Positions 10,238 through 18,866 of a DNA stretch of 64,000 bases are shown here, one piece after another. The stretch lies in assembly GCF_004153605.1 (NCBI RefSeq), contig NZ_SDSI01000006.1:22741-86740 (forward strand). The letters are read 5' to 3'. Position numbers and translations under genes: made by a program. Positions within the stretch are counted from its first letter, which is position 1. The number at the start of each line of letters is the position of its first letter. Under the pieces are notes generated by a model. It had not been told where the DNA came from, made no database searches, and saw only the letters and a program-made list of their open reading frames with translations. The DNA is from Qipengyuania_B thermophila (GTDB lineage Bacteria > Pseudomonadota > Alphaproteobacteria > Sphingomonadales > Sphingomonadaceae).

Positions 10238-10972
10238 TCAGGTGCCGCGCGTGTCCCCGTAGAGGTGGATGTGGAGCCGGTCCGACAGCCGCAGGCCGTG
10301 GGCAAGGCACATCGGGGCGAGCCAGCGCTGACGCGCGTGCAGGGTCGCGCTGTCCGTGCCTTCCGCCATCAGGAAGGTCCGCTCCGCCGGCAGGCCGTGC
10401 TCCTCCATCAGTGCCAGCACCTCGTCCACATCCCCGGGCTGCGCCACCACGAACTTGAAGAAGGCGCGCGGATCGGCGGCATAGGCGGCGAGGCGTCCGG
10501 GCAGCAGGGCGAGCGCAGCCGGGTTGCCGCTGTGCGCGAGCTTCGGGCTGACATTGTACTGCGTCACCCGCGCGTCGAGCGCGGCGGGAGCGCGGGTGGT
10601 GCCGTTCGTCTCCACCTCCACCGCCATGTCCGGAAGGTGGTCGAGCAGCCGGGCGAGCGCCGCCCCCTGGAGCAGCGGTTCGCCGCCGGTGATGACGAGC
10701 CGGCGCTGTCCCAGCGCGGCGATGCGCGCGGCGACCTCGGCTTCCTCCAGCGTGATCTGGTTCGCCGCGCGCGCGTGCCGCACGCCGCCGCGGTGGAAGC
10801 GGTTGTCGCCCTCGAAATGCCAGGTGTAGGGCGTATCGCACCACACGCAGGCAAGGTTGCAGCGCGACAGCCGGACGAAGGCGACGGGCGTGCCGATGCT
10901 CGGCCCCTCGCCTTGCAGCGAGGCGAAGATCTCCGGCTCGCCGGGCGCCTGCGTCGCGAGGGTCAGGGGCAC
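10238..10972 (-). CDS. queE: 7-carboxy-7-deazaguanine synthase, radical SAM
   Basis: Radical SAM enzyme that rearranges 6-carboxytetrahydropterin to 7-carboxy-7-deazaguanine on the queuosine pathway. The protein starts VPLTLATQAPGEPEIFASLQ and carries the [4Fe-4S] motif in RCNLACVWCDT, followed by the QueE hallmark PYTWHFEGDN. GTG at 10972 is the preferred start because GAGGAG lies 9 nt upstream. Upstream ATGs near 11120-11131 are in frame only through the doubtful duplicated stretch with an N, and would fall out of frame if that duplication is an artefact. No queC, queD or queF lies in this window. It converges on the HerA-like gene with a 10-bp gap. Confidence 0.92.
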   Translation of the reverse strand: MPLTLATQAPGEPEIFASLQGEGPSIGTPVAFVRLSRCNLACVWCDTPYTWHFEGDNRFHRGGVRHARAANQITLEEAEVAARIAALGQRRLVITGGEPLLQGAALARLLDHLPDMAVEVETNGTTRAPAALDARVTQYNVSPKLAHSGNPAALALLPGRLAAYAADPRAFFKFVVAQPGDVDEVLALMEEHGLPAERTFLMAEGTDSATLHARQRWLAPMCLAHGLRLSDRLHIHLYGDTRGT

Positions 10973-10997
10973 GCCTCGTCGCTCCTCAGCCACACAT

Positions 10998-11018
10998 GGA
11001 CCGCATGTGACACGGTCC
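10998..11018. other. Short inverted repeat between valS and queE
   Basis: GGACCG (10998-11003) and CGGTCC (11013-11018) form a 6-bp stem around CATGTGACA. An alternative pairing of CACATG with CATGTG overlaps it. It could act as a weak terminator for valS or a leader hairpin for queE; no T-run follows. Confidence 0.3.
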
Positions 11019-11099
11019 AGAAGAACAAGAACACGCCGCCCCGTGCAGGCGGGCGGATNAGAAGAACAAGAACACGCCGCCCCGTGCAGGCGGGCGGAT
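11019..11099. repeat. 40-bp direct duplication separated by one N (probable assembly scar)
   Basis: Bases 11019-11058 and 11060-11099 are identical 40-mers beginning AGAAGAACAAGAACACGCCG and ending GGCGGGCGGAT; the single ambiguous base N is at 11059. This is the pattern left when two contig ends that overlap by 40 bp are joined end to end with an N instead of being merged. Each copy also holds a short GC-rich stem (CCGCC/GGCGG). The true sequence probably has one copy. The stretch lies in the valS-queE gap, so no coding region is clearly affected. Confidence 0.8.
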
Positions 11100-11189
11100 T
11101 GAATCGGCAGGTCGGCTCGCATCATCATCATTCCGGGTGTCTGGCATGGTGGCCGCCCGTAGGAAACGCTGGCCTCCCGCCTCGCGCCG

Positions 11190-13886
11190 CTAGGCCTCGC
11201 CCAGCCGCGCCAGCGCCGCCGCCAGCCGCTCCGCCTCGCCTGCGTGGTGGGCGTGATCGGCGCGGGCCTTGGCCACCGCTTCGGGCTTGGCCTTCTCCAC
11301 GAAGGCGGGGTTGGACAGGCGTTTCGTCAGCGAGTCCGCCTCCTTGCGGCTCGCTTCCAGCGCCTTGTGCAGCCGCGCCCGTTCCGCCGCCACGTCGATC
11401 ACGCCTTCCAGCGGCACGACGAACACGTCCTCGCCCGCCGTCACCTGCATCGCCGCGCCGGCCGGCGGCGTGCCCACCGTCACCGGGGCCAGCCGCGCAA
11501 GCCGTTCGATGGCGGCGCTGCTGCGGCCGATGACCTTTTGCGCCAGCGGCGATGGATCGGCGATGGTCGCGGCGAGCTTCACGCCGGGGGCAATGCCCAG
11601 TTCGCTCCGCGCGCTGCGGGTCGCGGTGGTCAGCGTGATTACCCAGTCGATCGCGGCCTTGGCATCGGCGTCCACGGTCGCGTCCGGCCGAGGCCACTGC
11701 GCCGTGATCAGCGGATAGTGGGACCGCTCGCCCCGCGCCTGCCACAGTTCTTCGGTGACGAAGGGCATGAAGGGGTGCAGCATCACGAGGATCTGGTCGA
11801 GCGCCCAGCCGGCGACCGCGCGCGTCTCGGCCGCGGCCGGCGTGTCCGTCTCGCCCTGCAGCACCGGCTTGATGAGTTCGAGATACCAGTCGCAGAACCG
11901 GTCCCACACGAAATGGTAGATCGCGTCCGCCGCCGCGTCAAAGCGCAGGTCGGCGAGCGCCTTGTCCAGCCGGGCCAGCGTCTCCACCACCTCGCCGACG
12001 ATCCACTGGTTCACGGCGAGGCGCGCGGGCGGGGCGGCGATGGTCGTGCTGCCGCCGATGCCGTTGGCCTGGCAGAACCGCGCCGCGTTCCACAGCTTCG
12101 TCGCGAAGTTGCGGTATCCCTCGACCCGCTTCTCGTCGAGCTTGATGTCCCGCCCTTGGCTCTCGGTCGCGGCCATGAAGAAGCGCAGTGCATCTGCGCC
12201 GTAGCGGTCGATGAGGCCGAGAGGATCGACGACATTGCCCTTGGACTTGGACATCTTCTGCCCGTCCGCGGCGCGCACGAGGCCATGGAGGTAGAGCCGC
12301 TTCCAAGGCGCTTCGTCCCTGTTGTAGTACCCCATCATCAGCATCCGGGCGTCCCAGAAGAACAGGATGTCGAAGCCGGAGATCAGCAGGTCGTTGGGGT
12401 AGTGCCTGGCGAGGAGGTCGTCCGCGTCCGGCCAGCCGAGCGTGGCGAACGGCCACAGGGCGGAGGAGAACCAGGTGTCGAGGACGTCCTCGTCCTGCCG
12501 CAGCACGGCATCCGGGCCGGCCAGCGCCTGTGCCGCCGCTTCATCGGGCGCGACGAAGGCCGTGCCGTCGGCATCGTACCACGCCGGCACCCGGTGCCCC
12601 CACCACAGCTGGCGGCTGACGCACCACGGCAGGATGTTCTCCATCCAGTTGAAGAAGGTCTTTTCCCAGCTTTTTGGCACGATCTCGACTTCGCCGGAAC
12701 GCACCGCCTCGATCGGCCGCTGCGCCAGCTTGGCGGCGTCGACATACCACTGGTCGGTCAGCCACGGTTCGATCGGCACGCCGCCGCGGTCGCCATAGGG
12801 CAGCTGGATCGTGCGCGGTTCGGCGTCGTGTTCCGCGCCGTCCTTGTCGATGTGCGGCACGAGGAAGCCCTGCGCCTTCAGCAGCGCCACGACGCGCTCG
12901 CGCGCGGCGTAGCGGTCGAGGCCGAGCAGCTCCTCGGGCACCAGCCCGTCCGCCGTCTGCGTCACGCAGGCGTCGGCGTCGAACATGTTGAGCATGTCGG
13001 CGGCCGCGATGCCCGCGCGCCGTGCCACCTCGAAGTCGTTGAAGTCGTGCCCCGGCGTGATCTTGACCGCGCCCGAACCCAGTTCCGGGTCGGCGTGCGC
13101 GTCGGCGATGATCGGGATTTCGCGGCCCGTGATCGGCAGGCGCACCTTTGCCCCGCGCGCGACGAGGTCGCGATACCGTTCATCCTCCGGGTGCACCGCC
13201 ACCGCCATGTCGGCCAGCATGGTTTCCGGCCGGGTGGTGGACACGCGCACCTCGCCGCTGCCCTCGGCCAGCGGATAGCGCAAAGTCCAGAAATGGCCCT
13301 GCACCTCGCGCGTTTCGACCTCCAGGTCGCTGATCGCGGTTTTCAGCTTGGGGTCCCAGTTCACCAGCCGCTTGTCGCGGTAGACGAGGCCGTCATTGTA
13401 GAGGTCGACGAACACCTTGGTCACCGCGCGGGTGAAGTGCGGGTCCATGGTGAACTGTTCGCGCGACCAGTCCATCGAGCAGCCCAGCCGGCGCAGCTGG
13501 CGGGTGATGGCGCCGCCGCTTTCCTCCTTCCACTCCCACACCTTCTGCACGAACGCCTCGCGGGTGAAGTCGGTGCGCTTCTCGCCGCGCTCGGCCATCT
13601 GGCGTTCCACCACCATCTGCGTGGCGATGCCGGCGTGGTCGGTGCCCACCACCCACAGCGCGTCCTTGCCGCGCATCCGTTCATGGCGGACGACGATGTC
13701 CTGCAGCGTGTTGTCGAGCGCGTGGCCGATGTGGAGCGAGCCGGTGACGTTGGGCGGCGGATTGACGATGGTGAACGGCTCGGCATCCGGTCGCGCGGGG
13801 CGGAACAGGCCGCGTTCCTCCCAGAAGGCATACCAGCGGGCCTCAAGGGCGGCGGGGTCGAAGGTGGTGGGAAGGGCGCTGTCCAT
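11190..13886 (-). CDS. valS: Valine--tRNA ligase
   Basis: 898-residue class I aminoacyl-tRNA synthetase that charges tRNA-Val and edits mischarged Thr. It shows the HIGH motif as GSLHIGHALDNTL near residue 45, the KMSKS motif as GQKMSKSKGNVVDP, the editing-domain block STTRPETMLADMAVAVHP, and the ValRS C-terminal coiled coil (ERARLHKALEASRKEADSL). The ATG at 13886 opens MDSALPTTFDPAALEARWY, the usual ValRS N-terminus; the much longer frame upstream is antisense to the divergent permease gene. Length matches the bacterial family. It diverges from the Mla-type operon with about 106 bp between starts. Confidence 0.97.
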   Translation of the reverse strand: MDSALPTTFDPAALEARWYAFWEERGLFRPARPDAEPFTIVNPPPNVTGSLHIGHALDNTLQDIVVRHERMRGKDALWVVGTDHAGIATQMVVERQMAERGEKRTDFTREAFVQKVWEWKEESGGAITRQLRRLGCSMDWSREQFTMDPHFTRAVTKVFVDLYNDGLVYRDKRLVNWDPKLKTAISDLEVETREVQGHFWTLRYPLAEGSGEVRVSTTRPETMLADMAVAVHPEDERYRDLVARGAKVRLPITGREIPIIADAHADPELGSGAVKITPGHDFNDFEVARRAGIAAADMLNMFDADACVTQTADGLVPEELLGLDRYAARERVVALLKAQGFLVPHIDKDGAEHDAEPRTIQLPYGDRGGVPIEPWLTDQWYVDAAKLAQRPIEAVRSGEVEIVPKSWEKTFFNWMENILPWCVSRQLWWGHRVPAWYDADGTAFVAPDEAAAQALAGPDAVLRQDEDVLDTWFSSALWPFATLGWPDADDLLARHYPNDLLISGFDILFFWDARMLMMGYYNRDEAPWKRLYLHGLVRAADGQKMSKSKGNVVDPLGLIDRYGADALRFFMAATESQGRDIKLDEKRVEGYRNFATKLWNAARFCQANGIGGSTTIAAPPARLAVNQWIVGEVVETLARLDKALADLRFDAAADAIYHFVWDRFCDWYLELIKPVLQGETDTPAAAETRAVAGWALDQILVMLHPFMPFVTEELWQARGERSHYPLITAQWPRPDATVDADAKAAIDWVITLTTATRSARSELGIAPGVKLAATIADPSPLAQKVIGRSSAAIERLARLAPVTVGTPPAGAAMQVTAGEDVFVVPLEGVIDVAAERARLHKALEASRKEADSLTKRLSNPAFVEKAKPEAVAKARADHAHHAGEAERLAAALARLGEA

Positions 13887-13992
13887 GACGCGCGCGTCAT
13901 GCCAGCGCGCTCCACGGCGCGCAACGGCGCGCAGCGCAACGGGGGCGTCCGGCGGCTTGCCCGCTTGCCGTTTTGCCAGCATAGGGAGGGAG

Positions 13993-15102
13993 ATGCGGAC
14001 GGGGGCGGCCTTCGAAATCGACGGCGAGGACGGCGGCGCGCGGCTGCGCCTGTCGGGCGCATACCTCCTGTCGACCATCGGAGCCGTCGAAAAGCCGCTT
14101 GGCCAGGTCAGCGGGCCGGTGGCGGCGGTCGACCTTGGCGGCATCACGGCCATCGACACGGTGGGCGCGTGGCTGGCGCTGTCGACGGCGCGGCGGCTCG
14201 ACGCGCCGCTCGAGAACGGCAGCGAACGGACCGAGCGGCTGATCCGCGCCGTGGCGGACACGGGCGAGGCGGAGGAGCCTTGGCCGACGCGCGCGCCGAT
14301 CTGGCGCCGCGTGCCGGCTCGCATGGGCGAGCTGGTGGTGGAGTTCTTCACCGCGCTTGTCGGCGTCGTCGGCTTCATCGGCCAGATCCTGCTCGCCGCG
14401 GGCGCGCTGATCCGCCATCCGCGCCGCTTCCGCGGCAACGCGCTGGTCAACCAGATGGAGAAGGTCGGCGTGTCCGCCCTGCCCATCGTCGGGTTGATGA
14501 GCTTTCTCATCGGCATCGTCATCGCCCAGCAGGGCGCCGTGCAGCTGGCGCAGTTCGGGGCGGAGACGCTGACGGTCAATCTCGTCGGCCGCATCACCCT
14601 GCGCGAACTCGGTGTGCTGATGACGGCGATCATGGTCGCGGGCCGCTCGGGCAGCGCCTTCGCCGCCCAGCTTGGCACCATGAAGCTGACCGAGGAGATC
14701 GATGCCATGCGCACCATCGGCATCTCCCCGATCGAGGCGCTGGTGATTCCCCGGGTGCTGGCCGCGATCCTCGTCATGCCGCTGCTCGGCTTCTATGCCT
14801 CTGTGATGGCGATCATCGGCGGGGCGGTCATTGCCGACCTGACGCTCGGCATCCCCTTCCTCAGCTTCATCCAGCGGATCCAGGACGTCGTGCCGACCTA
14901 CGATCTGTGGGTCGGACTGATCAAGGCGCCGATCTTCGGCCTGATCATCGCCCTGTCCGGCTGCTACCAGGGGATGCAGGTGCGCGGCAATTCGGAGGAG
15001 GTGGGGCTGCGGACGACGACCTCCGTGGTGGCGGCGATCTTCATGGTCATCGTCGTGGACGCCTTCTTCGCCGTGTTCTTCACCAATGTCGGCTGGGGCT
15101 GA
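13993..15102 (+). CDS. mlaE: MlaE-type ABC permease with N-terminal STAS-like domain
   Basis: 369 residues. Residues 1-90 form a STAS-like domain (DLGGITAIDTVGAWLAL) that in MlaB-fused permeases stabilises the complex. After about residue 115 come the MlaE helices with GRSGSAFAAQLGTMKLTEE and EIDAMRTIGISP, the conserved cytoplasmic segment. The ATG at 13993 follows GGGAGGGAG. It is the first gene of a four-gene transporter operon (permease, ATPase, MCE protein, lipoprotein) that moves phospholipid between inner and outer membranes and maintains outer-membrane asymmetry. The next ATG begins one base after its stop. Confidence 0.92.
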   Translation: MRTGAAFEIDGEDGGARLRLSGAYLLSTIGAVEKPLGQVSGPVAAVDLGGITAIDTVGAWLALSTARRLDAPLENGSERTERLIRAVADTGEAEEPWPTRAPIWRRVPARMGELVVEFFTALVGVVGFIGQILLAAGALIRHPRRFRGNALVNQMEKVGVSALPIVGLMSFLIGIVIAQQGAVQLAQFGAETLTVNLVGRITLRELGVLMTAIMVAGRSGSAFAAQLGTMKLTEEIDAMRTIGISPIEALVIPRVLAAILVMPLLGFYASVMAIIGGAVIADLTLGIPFLSFIQRIQDVVPTYDLWVGLIKAPIFGLIIALSGCYQGMQVRGNSEEVGLRTTTSVVAAIFMVIVVDAFFAVFFTNVGWG

Positions 15103-15103
15103 G

Positions 15104-15988
15104 ATGGAAGACCCCATGCCCGACACCGCCGAGGGGCAGAACTTCCCGATTGTGGTCGAAGACCTGCGCAACGCCTTTGGCGAGCAGGTGATCCACGACG
15201 GGCTGTCGCTCAAGGTCAGGCGGGGGGAGATCCTTGGCGTCGTCGGCGGTTCGGGCACCGGCAAGTCGGTGCTCATGCGGTCGATCATCGGCCTGCAGAC
15301 CCCGACCGCCGGCGACATCCGCGTGTTCGGGCGTTCGATCACCGACCGCGAGCCTGACGAGGTGCTCGGCGTGCGCGACCGCTGGGGCGTGCTGTTCCAG
15401 GGCGGGGCGCTGTTCTCCACCCTGACGGTGGGCGAGAACGTCGAGATTCCGCTCAAGCAGTTCTATCCCAACCTCTCGGCGGCGAGCCGCCACGACATCG
15501 CCCGCTACAAGGTCCGCATGAGCGGCCTGCCCGAAGAGGCGATCGGCAAGTTTCCGTCCGAGCTGTCCGGCGGCATGAAGAAGCGTGCGGGGCTCGCCCG
15601 CGCGCTGGCGCTTGATCCTGAACTGCTGTTCCTCGACGAGCCGACGGCGGGGCTGGACCCGATCGGCGCCGCGGCCTTCGACCGGCTGATCGCGGGGCTG
15701 CAGGAGACGCTCGGCCTGACGGTGTTCCTGATCACCCACGATCTCGACACGCTGCACGAGATCTGCGACCGGGTGGCGGTGCTTGCCGACCGGCGGGTCA
15801 TCGCCGTGGACACGGTGCCCAACCTCATGAAGCTCGACCATCCGTGGATCAACGAATACTTCAACGGGCCGCGCGGCCGCGCGGCGCTGACGGCGCAGGC
15901 GCTCGAGACGCTGCGCAGCCACATGGACATGCCCATCGCCGGACTGCCGATCAAGGCGATGGACAAGGCCGATCCTTCAAGAGCATAG
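15104..15988 (+). CDS. mlaF: MlaF-type ABC transporter ATPase
   Basis: About 294 residues: Walker A GGSGTGKSV, signature LSGGMKKRAGLARALALDP, Walker B LLFLDEPTAGLDPIGA and switch His in LITHDLD. The signature form LSGGMKKR is diagnostic of the Mla/Ttg2A/Mkl ATPases. ATG at 15104 sits one base after the permease stop; a second ATG at 15116 with GGAAG 5 nt upstream is also possible. It energises retrograde or anterograde lipid transfer through the MCE partner. Confidence 0.93.
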   Translation: MEDPMPDTAEGQNFPIVVEDLRNAFGEQVIHDGLSLKVRRGEILGVVGGSGTGKSVLMRSIIGLQTPTAGDIRVFGRSITDREPDEVLGVRDRWGVLFQGGALFSTLTVGENVEIPLKQFYPNLSAASRHDIARYKVRMSGLPEEAIGKFPSELSGGMKKRAGLARALALDPELLFLDEPTAGLDPIGAAAFDRLIAGLQETLGLTVFLITHDLDTLHEICDRVAVLADRRVIAVDTVPNLMKLDHPWINEYFNGPRGRAALTAQALETLRSHMDMPIAGLPIKAMDKADPSRA

Positions 15989-15997
15989 GCGGGACGA

Positions 15998-16963
15998 ATG
16001 GAAACACGGGCAAATCACGTGTGGGTCGGCGTCGTCAGTCTCGCCCTTCTGGCGGCGCTGGCGCTGTTCATCGTCTGGATCGCCCGTCTGGGACAGGGCG
16101 AGCAGAACAGCTACGACATCTTCTTCAACCAGTCGGTGCAGGGGCTCGCCAACGGCTCGCAGGTCAGCTTCGCCGGGGTGCCGGTGGGCCAGGTGGCCGA
16201 GATCGCCCTGTGGGAGCGTGACCCCCAGTTCGTCCGGGTGCGGGTGCGCGTGAACGAAGGCGTGCCGATCCTGGTCGGCACCACCGCCACCATCCAGGGC
16301 AGCTTCACCGGCGTGTCGACGATCCTGCTCGACGGCGCCCGGCGCGGCGCGGCGCCGATCACCTGCGCCACCGGCGGCTGCCCGGAAGGCGTCCCCATCA
16401 TTCCGACCCGGCCGGGCGGGCTGGGCGAGATCCTGTCCAACGCGCCGCTCCTGCTCGAGCGGCTGGCGACGCTGACGGAGCGGCTGACGCAGCTGCTCTC
16501 CGACCGCAACCAGGGCGAGATCGCCGGCATTCTCGCCAACACCAACCAGCTCACGCGGGAATTCACCGGCCTTGGCGCCGCCACCGAGCGGACGCTGGCG
16601 GAGTTGCAGATCACCCTGCGCGAGTCGAGCGAGGCGCTGAACGAGTTCGAGAACGTGACCCGCTCGACCGACCGGATCCTCAACGAGGAGGGCAACCAGC
16701 TGGCGCAGCAGCTGCGCACCACGCTCAACTCTGCGAGCGGCGCCGCGCGGGCGCTGGAGCAGAGCCTGGCGCAGACCGAGCCGGTCGCCCGGCAATTGAC
16801 GGAAACGACCCTGCCCGCGGCAGAGGCGACGCTGCGCGACCTGCGCGCCACGAGCCGCGCCCTGCGCGCCGTGACCGAGGAGGTGCAGGCGCGGGGCGCC
16901 TCGTCGCTCATCTCGGGCAACCGCCTTCCCGACTACGACCCCAGCAAGGATTACAGCCGGTGA
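15998..16963 (+). CDS. mlaD: MlaD-type MCE domain protein
   Basis: 321 residues: one N-terminal transmembrane anchor (WVGVVSLALLAALALFIVW), then the MCE domain (YDIFFNQSVQGLANGSQVSF through about residue 115), then a long helical, coiled-coil-like tail rich in Leu/Glu/Ala. MCE proteins form hexameric rings or tubes that carry lipids across the periplasm. The long helical tail is more like the PqiB/Mce tunnel type than E. coli MlaD (about 180 residues), so a longer periplasmic tube is possible. It lies 9 bp after the ATPase gene. Confidence 0.9.
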   Translation: METRANHVWVGVVSLALLAALALFIVWIARLGQGEQNSYDIFFNQSVQGLANGSQVSFAGVPVGQVAEIALWERDPQFVRVRVRVNEGVPILVGTTATIQGSFTGVSTILLDGARRGAAPITCATGGCPEGVPIIPTRPGGLGEILSNAPLLLERLATLTERLTQLLSDRNQGEIAGILANTNQLTREFTGLGAATERTLAELQITLRESSEALNEFENVTRSTDRILNEEGNQLAQQLRTTLNSASGAARALEQSLAQTEPVARQLTETTLPAAEATLRDLRATSRALRAVTEEVQARGASSLISGNRLPDYDPSKDYSR

Positions 16964-17577
16964 TGCTCTCCCGTGTGAACGCCGTTCCGAAGCGTCGCGG
17001 CGCCTCTGCCGCTGCCGTGGTGATGCTGGGCCTGGCGCTCGCCGGCTGCGTCCGGCTCGGTCCGCGGCCTCCAGCATCGCTGCTCACCCTCACCCCGGCC
17101 AGCGTGGCGGCCAGCGGGCGCGATGCTGCGGGCGCGGCGTCCTCGGCCATCACCCTGTCCGAATTCGACGCGCCGGCGCGCCTCGACGTGCTGCGCGTGC
17201 CGGTCCAGATCACCGACAGCCAGGTCGCCTATGTCGCCGATGTCGCCTGGGTGGAGCGGCCGGCGCGGCTCTTCCGCCGGCTCATCGCCGAAACGCTGCG
17301 GTCGCGCTCCAACCGGCTGGTCGTGGACGGGGACGATCCGGGCGTCGTCTCGTCGCAGCGGCTGACGGGAGTGCTGCGCGAATTCGGCTACGACGCGCGC
17401 ACGTCCTCGGTGGTCGTCCGCTTCGACGCCGTGCGCAGCACCGCGGGGGGCGCCGTCTCCACCCGCCGGTTCGAAGCGGTGGTGCCGGGCATCCCGCCCG
17501 AAGGCGCGGCGATCGGCGACGCGCTCAACCGGGCGGCCAACCAGGTCGCGGACGAAGTGGCCGCCTGGTTCCTGTAG
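16960..17577 (+). CDS. ABC-type transport auxiliary lipoprotein (PqiC-like)
   Basis: About 205 residues with a lipoprotein signal peptide ending at the lipobox LALAGC near residue 28, then a compact domain (LDVLRVPVQITDSQVAYVAD, WVERPARLFRRLIAETL) of the ABC transport auxiliary family related to PqiC. It probably sits at the inner face of the outer membrane and receives or passes lipid from the MCE tube. GTG at 16960 overlaps the stop of the MCE gene; an ATG at 16963 is the alternative start. Its last 190 bases are antisense to the end of the convergent Brp/Blh-like frame. Confidence 0.85.
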   Translation: MMLSRVNAVPKRRGASAAAVVMLGLALAGCVRLGPRPPASLLTLTPASVAASGRDAAGAASSAITLSEFDAPARLDVLRVPVQITDSQVAYVADVAWVERPARLFRRLIAETLRSRSNRLVVDGDDPGVVSSQRLTGVLREFGYDARTSSVVVRFDAVRSTAGGAVSTRRFEAVVPGIPPEGAAIGDALNRAANQVADEVAAWFL

Positions 17578-18356
17578 ACGCTGCGCCGAGGGACTGCGCC
17601 CGGCACCCGCAGCGCGCGCAGCGGCAGGAGGTGCGGCAGGATCAGACCAACTCCCGCCGCAGCCAGAAAGGGCAGCGGCACGTTCGCCTGCGGCACCGCC
17701 ACCACCAGCCCGGCCGCGACCAGCGCGCTGGCCGCGCCCACGGCGGCCACGATGCGCCACGGATGCGGGGTCTTCTCCAGCAACCGGGCTGAGACCGGGC
17801 CTGCGTGGCCCAGCACGAACACCACCCCCGTCGCGAGCACCGGATGCAGGAGCGCCGGCGCCGCGAGCATCGCCCACAGCGCCGCGTCGCCGGGCGCACG
17901 GCGCAGGGCGGCCAAGGCGAGAAGCACGGCGGCCGCACCGGCAGCGGCGAGAACCGTGACGAGGACGCCGGGAACGGGCGCGCCGCACAGGGCGGCAAAC
18001 ACGGCCGCCGTCTCGGTCGGACGCAGCAGCGCGCTGCCCCCGATGGCCAGGCCGGCGATTGCGAGGCGGCGGACCCACGGCTGGCCGGCGCCGTCGGCGG
18101 CGAAATGCCAGCCGGACAGGAGGAGGAACAGCGCCAGCACCATCACCGGCGCCAGCAGAACCGTGGTGCCCGCGATTATGCCGACGCCGGCATAACGGAC
18201 GCCGTGCCGCGCGTCGCGCAGCAGCGATACGCCATCTGGCGCGAAGGCGCCGTGCGGGAGACCGGCGAGGAACAGGGCTAGGCCGGCGCCCACGGCGGGC
18301 TCGGTGCCGCCTGCGCCGATCGCCAGCGCCGCGGCGAGCAGCGCCAGCGGCAGCAT
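17388..18356 (-). CDS. Brp/Blh-like integral membrane protein (putative carotenoid dioxygenase family)
   Basis: 322-residue, very hydrophobic protein. It keeps spaced His motifs in the order seen in Brp/Blh beta-carotene 15,15'-dioxygenases: LPHGAFAPD, SGWHFAAD, HPVLATGVVFVLGHAGP and LILPHLLPL. These His residues would bind iron; the known members make retinal for rhodopsins. No rhodopsin or carotenoid gene is in this window. ATG at 18356 was chosen at the start of the first helix. The frame runs 190 bp past the end of the convergent lipoprotein gene, so roughly the last 60 residues are non-hydrophobic antisense sequence; either the overlap is real or a frameshift hides an earlier stop. Confidence 0.6.
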   Translation of the reverse strand: MLPLALLAAALAIGAGGTEPAVGAGLALFLAGLPHGAFAPDGVSLLRDARHGVRYAGVGIIAGTTVLLAPVMVLALFLLLSGWHFAADGAGQPWVRRLAIAGLAIGGSALLRPTETAAVFAALCGAPVPGVLVTVLAAAGAAAVLLALAALRRAPGDAALWAMLAAPALLHPVLATGVVFVLGHAGPVSARLLEKTPHPWRIVAAVGAASALVAAGLVVAVPQANVPLPFLAAAGVGLILPHLLPLRALRVPGAVPRRSVYRNQAATSSATWLAARLSASPIAAPSGGMPGTTASNRRVETAPPAVLRTASKRTTTEDVRAS

Positions 18357-18555
18357 CCCCGGCGCCCGCCGCGGTGCAGTCCCGACCCGGCGGCGCGCGG
18401 TGCGACAAGGGGAACGGGGCAAGGCGGTCGGCGAAAGGCTCACCCTTCCGCAACGCCGGGAGCGCGTTCGCTTTCCCGGCGCGCCGCCTGCCGGGCGGCG
18501 CAACCGGACCGGCCACGCGGGCCGCAGTCCGGCTGCGCCGGTGCGGGAATCAGCT

Positions 18556-18807
18556 TCAGCTCAGATGGCGCGACACCGCCGCGGTCATCTTGAACATCGA
18601 GATCTCGTCCTTGCCGATGACCTTGCCCAGCTTGTCGTCGGGCACGATCATGCGCTTGTCCGTCGACTTCTGCAGATCATGCTTCTTGATGTATTCCCAC
18701 ACTTTAGAGGTGACCTGGGCGCGGGTCATCGGACCCTTGCCGACGATGTCCTCCAGTTCGCCCGACACCTTTACCGGTTGTTGCAGGGCGTTCTTCTTTT
18801 CGGCCAT
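18556..18807 (-). CDS. SWIB/MDM2 domain protein
   Basis: 83 residues, almost entirely one SWIB domain: LQQPVKVSGELEDIVGKG, the SKVWEYIKKHDLQKS helix pair and the MFKMTAAVSRHL ending. Stand-alone SWIB proteins occur in many bacteria and are thought to be DNA- or topoisomerase-associated, but the role outside Chlamydia is not established. ATG at 18807 follows GAAAGGAA, a strong ribosome binding site; the longer frame upstream lacks one. Confidence 0.88.
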   Translation of the reverse strand: MAEKKNALQQPVKVSGELEDIVGKGPMTRAQVTSKVWEYIKKHDLQKSTDKRMIVPDDKLGKVIGKDEISMFKMTAAVSRHLS

Positions 18808-18866
18808 GGTGGTTCCTTTCCTGAACTCGACGCGCCCATATGCCACGGGAATGGCGACACGCAAAG

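Noticed and set aside
8329..10305. A 658-codon minus-strand frame over the HerA-like gene
   Set aside because: Product is compositionally biased with no motifs, while the plus-strand frame has Walker A and B.
11244..15191. A 1315-codon plus-strand open frame across valS and the permease gene
   Set aside because: It is antisense to valS, which has all class I synthetase motifs; long antisense frames are expected at this GC content and its product has no domain.
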